NCBI GenBank assembly: GCA_050014815.1
Contig: JBEKCP010000070.1
Location: 1 to 14,993 of the forward strand
Direction: 5' to 3'
From: JBEKCP01 sp050014815
GTDB taxonomy: Bacteria > Planctomycetota > Planctomycetia > Pirellulales > Thermoguttaceae
Length of the DNA stretch: 14,993 bases
Positions 7,701 through 13,906 of the stretch are shown here, piece by piece. The position numbers and the translations under genes are program-made. Position 1 is the stretch's first letter. Each line of letters begins with the position of its first letter. The notes under the pieces are model-generated. The model ran no database searches. It saw only the letters and a program-made list of their open reading frames with translations, and had not been told where the DNA came from.

Positions 7701-9635
7701 ATCAATGTGGGAACGATGGAGACGGTCAACTACACGGGTGGTCCGGGCAACAACGCCTCCGCAACCGTCGTGGCGACCACCACCCCGGATACCGTCTCGG
7801 TCGTCCCCAGCGGCGCCAATGCCGCGAGCGTGACGATTAACGGCGGCGTGGGCGCTTCTTTGGGCCCCGACTTGTCGCTGGCCGGCCTCGCTAGCGCAGT
7901 CGGCGCAACCGGACTGACCCTTGACGGCCACGGGTCCACGGGCAACGTGCTGGTCTATAGCGGTCCCGGCCCCGTCGTCACGCCCACCGGCGCGGGCGCC
8001 GGCAACATCACGCACTCCGGCGCCATCACCGTCAACTATGTGAATTTCCAGTCTCTCCTATTCTCGCCGACGCTCAGTGCGATCTCCAATCCGGCGGCCA
8101 TCAACGAGAATGCGGGGATTCAGGCGGTGGCCCTGGCCGGGATCGGCCCCGGCACGGGCAGTTCGTTCCCCGTCCTGGTGACGGCCACGAGCGACAATAC
8201 GGCGTTGATTCCCAATCCGTCCGTCTCGTACACGTCGGGGGCCACCGGTTCGATCTCCTACCAGCCCCTCGCTTACGCCTACGGCACCGCGCACATTACG
8301 GTCACCGTGCGGAACTCCGGTCCCGACGGAATCCTGGGCAATTCCGACGACCTCACCTTCTCCCAGACGTTCACTGTTGTCGTCAACCACGTGTACCAGG
8401 CGCCGACGCTCAATCCGATCGCCAATCCGGCGGCGATCAACGAGAATGCGGGCGTACAGACGGTGGCCCTGAGCGGGATCACGGCCGGACCGGGCGAATC
8501 GGAAGCCATGCAGGTGACGGCCACCACCGACAACACGACGTTGCTCCCCAGCCTGAACGTCACCTACGCGTCGCCGGGCACCACCGGCTCGCTCTCCTAC
8601 CAGCCGGCGGCTTTCCGATACGGCACGGCACACGTGACCGTCACGGTGCAAGACGTCGGCGGCATCGCCTTCTCCCAAACCTTTACGGTGACGGTTACCC
8701 AGGTCAATCACCCCCCCGCCATCACCTCGATCAGCGGGCCGGCGGGGGCCTACCCCGGACAATCCGTCGCTTTCACGGCCGGTTTCTCGGACATCGATAT
8801 CTACGACACCCACACGGCAACCTGGAACTGGGGCGACGGCACGACGACCACCGGCGCCGTCGTCGAGGCCAACGGCTCGGGAGGGACCAGCGGCACCCAC
8901 GCCTACACGACGCTCGGAAACTACACCGTTACGCTTACTATCGCCGATCAGAGCGGCGCCACGGCGAAGACGACGCACGCGGTCACCGTGAATTACGCAT
9001 GGATGACGCCGGACGCCATCGACCCGACGAAGACGGACCTGGTCGTCTACGGCGTCCCGAACGATTTGATCCTCTTCGGCACGGTCACTCCGGGCACGGT
9101 CATGGTGGCGGTCAACAACCGCATTTGCGGCACCTTTACGCCGACCGGCTACCTCGTCGCCTACGGAGGAGGCAACGACAACATCATGGTCAGCTCCAAG
9201 ATCACCCTGCCGTCGATCCTCCGCGGGGGCCCCGGCCACGACGTGCTCGTCGGCGGCGGCGGCAGGAACTTGCTGATCGGCGGCAGCGGAACCAGCCAAC
9301 TCACAGCCGGGTCCCGCGGCGATCTGCTCATCGCCGGATCGACCGCGTACGACAACAACCTGCGGGCCCTCGAATCCATCATGGCCGAATGGAACTCGGG
9401 CGACTCGTACCTCAAGCGGGAAGCCTACTTGACGGGCACGCCCGGCGGACGAAACGGCTCGTACTACCTGAAGCCCGGGACGACCGTCACCAAAGGCAGT
9501 CCCGGCAGTACGCTGACCGGCGGGGCCGGGGCCGACCTGTTCTTCGCCAGTTACCCTGCCTCCACCAACAAGTCGGTCAAGAAGGACACGCTGACCGGTC
9601 TGACCAGCGACGAAGTCATCGTCAATTTGGGCTAG
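4761..9635 (+). CDS. Secreted clostripain-family (C11) cysteine peptidase with LEPR-XLL-type N-terminus and multi-module surface tail
   Basis: The protein has 1,624 residues from the ATG at 4761. A very basic N-terminus leads to LEQRAML at 37-43, a variant of the planctomycete LEPR-XLL motif associated with exported giant proteins. No classical signal peptide is seen. The peptidase domain (about 46-410) opens WTVLVYLDANNSLE and has the caspase-fold dyad: His164 in WDHGGG and Cys205 in FDACLMSM. Clostripains cleave after Arg, but specificity here is untested. Next come a Big_5-like Ig domain (about 413-520) and a long Thr/Asp/Gly-rich beta region with NGGAGTN, NGGSGND and GGGAD turns (520-1100). 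Two cadherin-like repeats (1103-1213 and 1215-1315), a PKD domain (about 1317-1413, WNWGDG) and a C-terminal RTX-like segment (GGPGHDVLVGGGG, NLLIGGSG) common in planctomycete surface proteins complete it. It probably acts at or outside the cell surface. The DJ-1-type gene follows 15 nt later. Confidence 0.9.
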   Translation: MSPLRAFKRRGRGPAGGSRSAGRNRRERHRLLRVESLEQRAMLAANWTVLVYLDANNSLESFGVTNVQQMETVGSTANMNVVVQFAPVRPGSGDFNYSGFTDTRRAKIGYYPADTGSTMTSFSGSNYTSIGTTDSGNPTTLENFIKWGVATYPASHYILDIWDHGGGLDGAAWDDSSGNNITFNGLRQAISGAGTHMDVVGFDACLMSMEETAHQLNGLADVMVASEETIPGPGWPYDKVLGDLKANTAMTASQLGTKIVQDYGAYYNPQEQDTTLSAVDLNKEPALATSLDAFAQTAIGEADWTTINNAWETVPYFVDPEWSGDDLDLGAFLSYVKTNTADSVLGAAAAAASAAYTSTIIANYSGSYEGGTGMAIYNPGQGETIRSDYTAGNFLFVNDTHWLSYLTAFENNAPPTALYSVTSSTPAANGVVAAGPTDFLVNFSNAFASAPAAADFTVSGHAANSVTASNGNTTLDFHFTAAPVTLPGTCTMSLVAGAVTEQSNGALSQAWTASFTIAAPAVASLPLDAGTGANDGVADTFRIVRNGAYLEAYVDGALKTVVQFVALKTITVNGSSDADTLTVDYSGGDPVPDHSVANPVGATGIVFNGGAGTNALNVTDGDFTGVTETFTGTQAGGIVLKPTVTTAGTVTYTGVTSLVSLATDSVADLVLTLPPASRNPDASLGDVPGHAANTSELSGSTFASTTFTNPSNSLTVNLGNQGDTITVGAMSAGFSPAGAGVAAPLVVNGGSGNDTFKIDATDDYAGKKLGASYQKLQVAGGAGSDTYDVSSDGTGVTGNLNAVSAPLVIVAGNGSNTLNVSDQSATLAAGAAVVTKSTIAGLAPATITYSATGTFGGGINITGTDVATGDNFAVQSTLAGAATKLNTGGGADTVAIAADNLAGSNTFLGGSGADHFILNVTANVGGTSLSIQGNDPGAGPSNRHVLDINDSIAAGRTLNFAYPTPLSGGLTVTGSALTIPINVGTMETVNYTGGPGNNASATVVATTTPDTVSVVPSGANAASVTINGGVGASLGPDLSLAGLASAVGATGLTLDGHGSTGNVLVYSGPGPVVTPTGAGAGNITHSGAITVNYVNFQSLLFSPTLSAISNPAAINENAGIQAVALAGIGPGTGSSFPVLVTATSDNTALIPNPSVSYTSGATGSISYQPLAYAYGTAHITVTVRNSGPDGILGNSDDLTFSQTFTVVVNHVYQAPTLNPIANPAAINENAGVQTVALSGITAGPGESEAMQVTATTDNTTLLPSLNVTYASPGTTGSLSYQPAAFRYGTAHVTVTVQDVGGIAFSQTFTVTVTQVNHPPAITSISGPAGAYPGQSVAFTAGFSDIDIYDTHTATWNWGDGTTTTGAVVEANGSGGTSGTHAYTTLGNYTVTLTIADQSGATAKTTHAVTVNYAWMTPDAIDPTKTDLVVYGVPNDLILFGTVTPGTVMVAVNNRICGTFTPTGYLVAYGGGNDNIMVSSKITLPSILRGGPGHDVLVGGGGRNLLIGGSGTSQLTAGSRGDLLIAGSTAYDNNLRALESIMAEWNSGDSYLKREAYLTGTPGGRNGSYYLKPGTTVTKGSPGSTLTGGAGADLFFASYPASTNKSVKKDTLTGLTSDEVIVNLG
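8067..8708 (+). repeat. Two tandem cadherin-like repeats inside the peptidase gene (NENAG repeats)
   Basis: Two units of about 110 and 100 codons begin at 8067 and 8403. Each opens with SNPAAINENAG or ANPAAINENAG and ends with FSQTFTV. Over the first 29 nt from the AAT codon of the NPAAINENAG core the two DNA copies differ at one base, and similarity continues through much of the unit. This indicates duplication followed by modest divergence, with a short insertion in the first copy (GPDGILGNSDD). Confidence 0.8.
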
Positions 9636-9650
9636 AGGAAAACAGCCGCC

Positions 9651-10238
9651 ATGGCCGTCAAGAAGATCCTGATGCTCGTGGGCGACTACGTCGAGGACTA
9701 CGAGGCCATGGTGCCCTACCAGATGCTCGTGATGGTCGGGCACCAGGTCGATACGGTCTGTCCGGGGAAGCACGCGGGCGACACGGTCCGGACGGCGGTC
9801 CACGATTTCGAGGGCGATCAGACCTACAGCGAGAAGCGGGGGCACAACTTCGCCGTCACGGCCGACTTCGACGCCGTCATCCCCGCCGCTTACGACGCCC
9901 TGGTCCTGCCCGGCGGCCGCTCGCCCGAGTACCTCCGCCTGGACGACCGCGTGCTGGCCCTGGTGCGGCATTTCGCCGAGATGGGCAAGCCGATCGCCTC
10001 GGTCTGCCACGGCCAGCAGATCCTGGCCGCCGCCGGGGTGCTCTCGGGCAAGCGGTGTACGGCCTATCCGGCGGTCCGGCCCGAGGTGCTCGCGGCCGGC
10101 GCCGCCTGGTGCAGCGTCAACGCCACGTTCTCCAACGCCGTCGTCGACGGCAACCTGGTCACCGCCGCCGCCTGGCCCGGCCATCCCGAGTGGATCCGGA
10201 AGTTCCTGGAACTCCTCGGCACGAAGATCGTGGCGTGA
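9651..10238 (+). CDS. DJ-1/PfpI family protein, DJ-1D-like (possible glyoxalase or deglycase)
   Basis: The 195-residue single-domain cytoplasmic protein has the complete family active site. Glu18 lies in GDYVEDYE, the nucleophile-elbow Cys119 in SVCHGQQIL, and His120 is adjacent. Segments VCPGKHAGDT, TAVHDFEGDQTY, RGHNF, LVLPGGRSPEYL and WPGHPEW closely match, from memory, the plant DJ-1D proteins, for which glutathione-independent glyoxalase activity is reported. A role in methylglyoxal or carbonyl detoxification is therefore reasonable, but protease and deglycase claims also exist for this superfamily. The start is fixed by family length and by the 15-nt gap after the peptidase stop. AGAGGA (9634-9639) overlaps that stop and is 11 nt from ATG, a slightly long spacing. 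Co-transcription with the peptidase is likely, though a shared function is not evident. Confidence 0.9.
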   Translation: MAVKKILMLVGDYVEDYEAMVPYQMLVMVGHQVDTVCPGKHAGDTVRTAVHDFEGDQTYSEKRGHNFAVTADFDAVIPAAYDALVLPGGRSPEYLRLDDRVLALVRHFAEMGKPIASVCHGQQILAAAGVLSGKRCTAYPAVRPEVLAAGAAWCSVNATFSNAVVDGNLVTAAAWPGHPEWIRKFLELLGTKIVA

Positions 10239-10311
10239 GGGCGCAGTCCCGTCGTTTAAGTACAACACGTTTCCGGACCCTTGGAGAGTGGGGTACAAGT
10301 TGCGATTTGTT

Positions 10312-10525
10312 AGCCCGAAGGGCTTGAGGAACATAGCCCGGGGTTGCGGCGCAGCCGCTACCCCGGGTGCCAGGCCGTAATCGCATCAACCCAACCCTGT
10401 AAGGGTTGCGTTATGTAGGACGCCGTTGCGAAACCCCGGTGGGGTTTCCGGAATCGTCGGCCTTGGAGGCCCAGGGTAGCCGCTGCGCGGCAACCCTGGG
10501 CTAAGTTACGGAAGCCCGTTGGGCT
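10312..10525. repeat. BIME/MITE-like element: two inverted ~57-nt hairpin units around a palindromic core
   Basis: The gap 10239-10580 holds no convincing gene but contains this structured element. Unit 1 (10312-10368) and the reverse complement of unit 2 (10469-10525) align without gaps at about 46 of 57 positions. Each unit has an outer small palindrome (AGCCCGAAGGGCT at 10312-10324; AGCCCGTTGGGCT at 10513-10525). Each also has a larger stem-loop (10336-10368; 10469-10501) with an 8-bp outer stem, one mismatch, a 5-bp inner GC stem and a 3-nt loop. Between them lie CAACCCT-GTA-AGGGTTG (10392-10408), AAACCCC-GGT-GGGGTTT (10431-10447) and GGCCT-TGG-AGGCC (10459-10471). The layout resembles bacterial interspersed mosaic elements made of opposed REP units. 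No transposase is present in the window. Confidence 0.8.
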
Positions 10526-10580
10526 ATCGCGGCAGAGTTTTGGCCGAGCGTTCGTGGCCGGTGCTTTCGAGGATAGTCTC

Positions 10581-10772
10581 GTGACAGATTCCAAGGAACC
10601 GCTTCCGGATTCAACCGATCCCAAGACTCCCGCGATCGTTTCGGGCGGCGAGTTCCTGGGGGAATTGCAGCGCCGGTCGGCCGCGCTGCGTGCCGGCCTC
10701 ACCAGCGCCAGGCCGGCGACCGACGTGCTGGCGGACCTCCTGCGGCGGCAGGCTCCCAAGACTCCACCGTGA
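10581..10772 (+). CDS. Small hypothetical protein (63 residues)
   Basis: The frame opens at a GTG at 10581 preceded by GAGGA (10569-10573) with an ideal 7-nt gap. An in-frame GTG at 10554 lacks such a site. The peptide is soluble, starts with a Pro/Asp/Ser-rich stretch and ends in an amphipathic helix-like segment (GEFLGELQRRSAALRAGL, VLADLLRRQ). I do not recognise a family. It begins about 55 nt after the inverted hairpin element and its stop overlaps the GTG of the next small frame by 4 nt (GTGA). It may be a real small gene, the N-terminal remnant of a larger one, or chance in GC-rich DNA. Confidence 0.4.
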   Translation: MTDSKEPLPDSTDPKTPAIVSGGEFLGELQRRSAALRAGLTSARPATDVLADLLRRQAPKTPP

Positions 10773-10918
10773 TCTTCGGCAACCTGGGTGAGGCCGCGGC
10801 GGAGATCGAGCCCGGCAGGTCGTGGTTCAGGATCGATAACTCCGGGGTCGATCTCGCCCTGCCATGGGGCGAACGGAGCTCTCCCAGGCTTAGCCCACTT
10901 GACAGCGCCATGGGTTGA
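10769..10918 (+). CDS. Very small hypothetical ORF (49 residues), translationally overlapping the previous one
   Basis: The start GTG (10769-10771) shares a GTGA overlap with the preceding stop, the geometry of coupled genes. The peptide contains IFGNLGEAAAEIEPGRSWF and ends SPLDSAMG. It has no recognised domain, signal or membrane segment and no clear Shine-Dalgarno of its own. It could instead be the frameshifted continuation of the 10581 frame. Low confidence. Confidence 0.22.
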   Translation: MIFGNLGEAAAEIEPGRSWFRIDNSGVDLALPWGERSSPRLSPLDSAMG

Positions 10919-10995
10919 CGTACGCTGTTAGCCGAGGTGAACTGATCGGCGCGGCGCCGGCAACGAGCGGCGGTTTTGATGAAAGGAAAGGGGCG

Positions 10996-11739
10996 ATGAC
11001 TACTGACGAACGATTGGCCCGACTGGAGCGCAATAATCGGTGGCTGACCTTGGCCCTAGCCTTGACGGGTCTGGTCGGCACGCTGATTGTGACCGTCGGC
11101 ATGGGCATGGAAAAGGCTGAGGCGGTTGTCCCCGAAAAACTTACGGCCCACCGCTTCGAGCTTGTGGACGAAAACGGCAAGATACGGGCCGGGCTAGGGG
11201 TGCCGAAGGGCGTCCCGGGCCTATACGTGCTGGACGAGAACGGCAAGGTGCGGGCCGGGCTGGTGGTGGGCGAGAACGGCCCAACCCTCAACCTTCGGGA
11301 TGAGAAAGGCGAGACGCGGGCCGAACTGTGGCTGGACAACGGCGGCCCACACCTCAGCCTGTCGGACGAGAACGGCGACACGCGGGCCTTTCTGGTGCTG
11401 CACAAGGGCGGCCCAGGCCTTCAACTATTGGGCGAGGATGGCGAGACGGGAGTGCGACTGGGCGCGGGCAAGATCGGCCCGTCGATCAGCCTGTCGGGCG
11501 AGAAAGGCGAAACGCGGGCCACCCTGGTGGCAGGCAAGAGCGGCCCGCACCTCACCCTTTGCGACGAGAAGGGTGAGGAGCGGGCCACGGTGGAGGTGTT
11601 CAAGGGCAGCCCGCAGATCACCCTTCGGGACGAGAAAGGTAAGGAGCGGGCCACGCTGGAGTTGGTCAAGGGTAGCCCGCACCTCGGCCTTTCGGACGAG
11701 AAAGGACGCATCTTGCAGAGTCTACCGTCAGAACCGTAG
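10996..11739 (+). CDS. Membrane-anchored protein of nine 22-residue repeats
   Basis: The protein has 247 residues. A short charged N-terminus (TTDERLARLERNN) precedes one membrane helix at about 16-38 (WLTLALALTGLVGTLIVTVG), which suggests a cytoplasmic N-terminus and an exported repeat region. From residue 58 an exact 22-residue period runs to the C-terminus. Units begin at 58, 80, 102, 124, 146, 168, 190, 212 and a partial one at 234, with consensus D-E-x-G-x-x-R-A-x-L followed by G-P-x-L-x-L. Units 5 and 6 start with G instead of D, and unit 5 has lost the RA pair. Similar N-terminal-helix plus repeat proteins exist as hypotheticals in several bacteria; a beta-solenoid fold is my inference. 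The start ATG has AAAGGA 8 nt upstream; an in-frame TTG at 10915 is unlikely. Function unknown. Confidence 0.75.
   Translation: MTTDERLARLERNNRWLTLALALTGLVGTLIVTVGMGMEKAEAVVPEKLTAHRFELVDENGKIRAGLGVPKGVPGLYVLDENGKVRAGLVVGENGPTLNLRDEKGETRAELWLDNGGPHLSLSDENGDTRAFLVLHKGGPGLQLLGEDGETGVRLGAGKIGPSISLSGEKGETRATLVAGKSGPHLTLCDEKGEERATVEVFKGSPQITLRDEKGKERATLELVKGSPHLGLSDEKGRILQSLPSEP
11167..11694 (+). repeat. Eight complete 66-bp coding repeats
   Basis: The 22-residue periodicity is also visible in the DNA as 66-bp units, each containing a GACGAGAA-like stretch, a cgGGCC core at the RA codons and a GGCCC-like GP codon pair. There are no insertions or deletions across eight units (528 bp). A ninth, partial unit follows to the stop codon. 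Confidence 0.8.
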
Positions 11740-11857
11740 TAACCGGGCATGACGGGGGAGAGGTGAAAGGCTGCTACGGAAATGTTTGACGAATAGCGCA
11801 AGCCCCAATTGACCAAACGGCGCGATTCCAAACCCCAGCAAGAGGGAGAAACAGCCG

Positions 11858-12082
11858 ATGTTAGTAGAGTTAGTTCAAGTGATTGATGTTCGCACTTCTA
11901 TGCCGATAGCCGTGAATCCCGACCAGGTTCTTTACGTCTGTCCCGCCGGCAATAAGAAAGAGAAGAAGACCACGATTGCCTTCTCGATGGAACCCAAGAA
12001 CGACATCGTTGTAGAAGGCGAATTCGAGGAGATTCTCGCTAAACTGAACGGGAGAAGGATAACGAGGGTTGGGGCGTTATAG
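11858..12082 (+). CDS. Small FlbD-like hypothetical protein (74 residues)
   Basis: ATG at 11858 is preceded by AGAGGGAG ending 9 nt upstream. The 74-residue soluble product is mostly predicted strands. It starts LVELVQVIDVRTSMPIAVNP, continues DQVLYVCP and TTIAFSM, and ends in a helix (EFEEILAKLN). The order, an N-terminal strand pair, an asparagine/aspartate turn, a V/I strand and a C-terminal helix, resembles the FlbD-like fold found in small proteins of many bacteria and phages. The similarity is by pattern only, and no flagellar genes are nearby. The DNA is clearly lower in G+C and richer in AAA, GAA and ATT codons than the flanking genes, suggesting separate origin together with the next gene. 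Confidence 0.65.
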   Translation: MLVELVQVIDVRTSMPIAVNPDQVLYVCPAGNKKEKKTTIAFSMEPKNDIVVEGEFEEILAKLNGRRITRVGAL

Positions 12083-12184
12083 GTCGGCGAATCCCCAGCC
12101 GGTTGGCCCGTGCATGGGAATGGCGAAGGAGCTAGAGGGCAAAACCCCAGACATTGGAGGGCGATAGCGTATGGGAGTCCTTGC

Positions 12185-12622
12185 ATGAAGAAAAAATACG
12201 ACTCTTGGGTTGTTGCCGCTGCCGTACTCTGGCGGGCGAACACGGAGTTGTACTGCGACACGATCGCAGACTGCGTGGTGGAGAGCGATCTGACGGTCCT
12301 GGGTAAAAGGGGTCGTACCCCCGGTCAGTCGATGTGCAGGACTCTACGGGAGCGGCGGGAGAGGCTAATCGGTGGCAAGTGGGGTCTCGTCTTCAGGCAA
12401 CCCAAATACAGGGGCCCCTACACTCTGGCAGACAGGAACTGGGTTGTGCAGCATGACGAGGTCAAGCGTGCTATAGCCGAACTTGAATCGCTCGAACAGA
12501 AGCAGAAAGGGGGCCAGAAAGACGATCTTGCGGTGGCGAACGAGGAGATTGAGCGACTTAAGGTGAGAATAGGTGATTTGGAAGGCAAGATAAGGCAGAT
12601 CGCAGAAATCTGTTCCAGTTAA
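12185..12622 (+). CDS. HARE-HTH-like winged-helix protein with C-terminal coiled coil
   Basis: The 145-residue protein starts at the ATG at 12185, supported by GGGAG at 12173-12177 with a 7-nt gap. A longer in-frame GTG at 12110 has no ribosome site. Residues about 5-82 look like a HARE-HTH winged helix: SWVVAAAVLWRANTELY (helix 1), IADCVVESDLTVLGKRGRTP (helix 2 and turn), GQSMCRTLRERRERLI (recognition helix), then KWGLVF...GPYTL (wing). HARE-HTH domains are known in chromatin, RNA polymerase delta and restriction-associated proteins and are thought to bind nucleic acid. Residues about 90-142 form a heptad-rich coiled coil (EIERLKVRIGDLEGKI), suggesting oligomerisation. Lower G+C than neighbours. 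Possible regulator or phage/mobile-element remnant; partner unknown. Confidence 0.6.
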   Translation: MKKKYDSWVVAAAVLWRANTELYCDTIADCVVESDLTVLGKRGRTPGQSMCRTLRERRERLIGGKWGLVFRQPKYRGPYTLADRNWVVQHDEVKRAIAELESLEQKQKGGQKDDLAVANEEIERLKVRIGDLEGKIRQIAEICSS

Positions 12623-12650
12623 CCGTCCGCGATCCCAACCGGTCGCAGAG

Positions 12651-12677
12651 AAAGGCCCCACGATTCGCGGGGCCTTT
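12651..12677. terminator. Bidirectional intrinsic terminator between convergent genes
   Basis: AAAGGCCCC (12651-12659) pairs perfectly with GGGGCCTTT (12669-12677) around a 9-nt loop. It sits between the stop of the HARE-HTH-like gene (12622) and the stop of the convergent oxidoreductase (12694). The stem ends in T-runs on both strands (TTTCCATTT on plus, TTTCTCT on minus), so it can serve both transcripts. Confidence 0.75.
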
Positions 12678-12693
12678 CCATTTAGCTTGGCCG

Positions 12694-13842
12694 TTACGCC
12701 AGCTCGGGAACCTCCACCCAGCGGCGGTCGTGCCAGGACTGGAGGCCCAGCTCGGCTAACTGTACGCCCTTGGCCCCTTCCAGAAGCCCCCAGCGGAACG
12801 GCGCGCCGGCGACCACGTGCTTCAGAAATAGCTCCCACTGGACCTTGAAGGCGTTGTCGTAAGCACCGCTGGCGGGCACCGGTTGCCAGTCGGCATAGAA
12901 GTCGATCGGCTGATCGACGTCGGGGTTCCAGACCGGCTTGGGAGTTGACGTGTCCGGCTGGCTGCGGCACTCGCGGAGCCCGGCCACGGCGCTGCCCTCG
13001 GTGCCGTCGACCTGGATCACCAACAGATCGTCCCGCCGCACGCGGACGCACCAGGAGGAATTGAACTGGACGGGAATGCCGCTCCGGAGCCGGAAGATCG
13101 CATAAGCCGCGTCGTCGGCCGTGCACTCGTAAGGGCGGCCCTGCTCGTCGGCCCGCCGCGGGACGTGGGTCGCCCCAAGGGCCACCAGCGACTCGATCGG
13201 GCCAAAGAGATTGTCGATCACGTATCGCCAGTGGCAGAACATGTCAATGATGATGCTGCCCCCCTCTGCCTTGCGATAGTTCCAGCTTGGCCGCTGGCAG
13301 GGCTGGCGGAATCCGTCGAAGACCCAGTAGCCGAAGTCGCCGCGGACCGAGAGGATCCGGCCGAAGAAGCCCCGGTCGATGAGGTCCTTGAGCTTCAACA
13401 GGCCCGGCAGCCAGAGCTTGTCCTGGACCACGCCGTTCTTGACGCCGGCGGCGGCGGCCGCTCGGGCCAGGTCCAGGGCCTCGGCCGCGGTGGTGGCCGT
13501 CGGCTTCTCGGCGTAGATGTGCTTGCCGGCGGCGATGGCCCGGCGGACGTTGGCGGCGCGGAGACTCGTCGCCAGGGCGTCGAAATAGACCGAGTACCGC
13601 GGATCGCCCAGCACGGCGTCCAGATCGGTCGTGAACCGCTCGACCCCGTGCGTTTCGGCCAGTTCCTTGAGCTTGGCCGCATTGCGGCCCACCAGGATCG
13701 GCTCCGGCAGGATCGTCTCGTCCGGGCCGATCCTGACGCCGCCCTGCCGGCGGATCGCCAGGATGGACCGCACCAGGTGCTGATTCGTTCCCATGCGTCC
13801 GGTGACGCCGTTCATAATAATGCCGACCGAATGTGTTTTCAT
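12694..13842 (-). CDS. Gfo/Idh/MocA family NAD(P)-dependent oxidoreductase
   Basis: The 382-residue cytoplasmic enzyme has an N-terminal Rossmann fold opening SVGIIMNGVTGRMGTN, a glycine-motif variant of the GxxGxxG type. AEKPTA follows at 111-116, whose Lys113 is the usual catalytic lysine of the EKP motif. The C-terminal alpha/beta domain carries GGSIIIDMFCHW at 194-205, in which Asp200 and His204 occupy the normal substrate-site positions. The family oxidises or reduces sugars, inositols and related polyols; the exact substrate cannot be read from sequence. The start at 13842 is fixed because the first strand needs MKTHSVGII. No Shine-Dalgarno exists, because heptanucleotide repeats run up to and 2 nt into the start codon. 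It follows the TIM-barrel isomerase gene after 121 nt and is probably in the same transcript. Confidence 0.93.
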   Translation of the reverse strand: MKTHSVGIIMNGVTGRMGTNQHLVRSILAIRRQGGVRIGPDETILPEPILVGRNAAKLKELAETHGVERFTTDLDAVLGDPRYSVYFDALATSLRAANVRRAIAAGKHIYAEKPTATTAAEALDLARAAAAAGVKNGVVQDKLWLPGLLKLKDLIDRGFFGRILSVRGDFGYWVFDGFRQPCQRPSWNYRKAEGGSIIIDMFCHWRYVIDNLFGPIESLVALGATHVPRRADEQGRPYECTADDAAYAIFRLRSGIPVQFNSSWCVRVRRDDLLVIQVDGTEGSAVAGLRECRSQPDTSTPKPVWNPDVDQPIDFYADWQPVPASGAYDNAFKVQWELFLKHVVAGAPFRWGLLEGAKGVQLAELGLQSWHDRRWVEVPELA

Positions 13843-13896
13843 TTTGGATTTTGGATTTTGGATTTTGGGTTTTGGATTTTGGGTTTTGGATTTTGG
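13841..13896. repeat. Tandem heptanucleotide repeat, eight copies of RTTTTGG
   Basis: Eight contiguous 7-mers read, on the plus strand, A, A, A, A, G, A, G, A followed each time by TTTTGG. A degenerate tail follows (GTTTGTTTAG, 13897-13906). On the coding (minus) strand they read CCAAAAT or CCAAAAC, and the last two bases of the copy next to the gene supply the AT of the oxidoreductase ATG. Confidence 0.9.
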
Positions 13897-13906
13897 GTTT
13901 GTTTAG

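Noticed and set aside
3303..8015. 1,570-residue minus-strand frame across the BBP7 gene and much of the peptidase gene
   Set aside because: It crosses two well-supported plus-strand genes and their intergenic promoter. The product is Gly/Arg/Val-rich with no domain. It is an antisense composition artefact.
8058..10334. 758-residue minus-strand frame opposite the peptidase end and DJ-1 gene
   Set aside because: Same artefact: low-complexity charged product, opposite two genes with intact active sites.
10358..10759. 133-residue minus-strand frame through the hairpin element
   Set aside because: It runs through inverted repeats and has no domain or good ribosome site; chance opening in GC-rich repeats.
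10915..10995. N-terminal extension of the 22-residue-repeat gene from a TTG
   Set aside because: The ATG at 10996 has a ribosome site and starts the charged-helix plus membrane-helix arrangement; the extension overlaps the preceding small frame's end and adds no recognisable feature.
11167..11694. CRISPR-like array
   Set aside because: The 66-bp periodicity is coding, keeps frame, and the units have no conserved-repeat plus variable-spacer structure.
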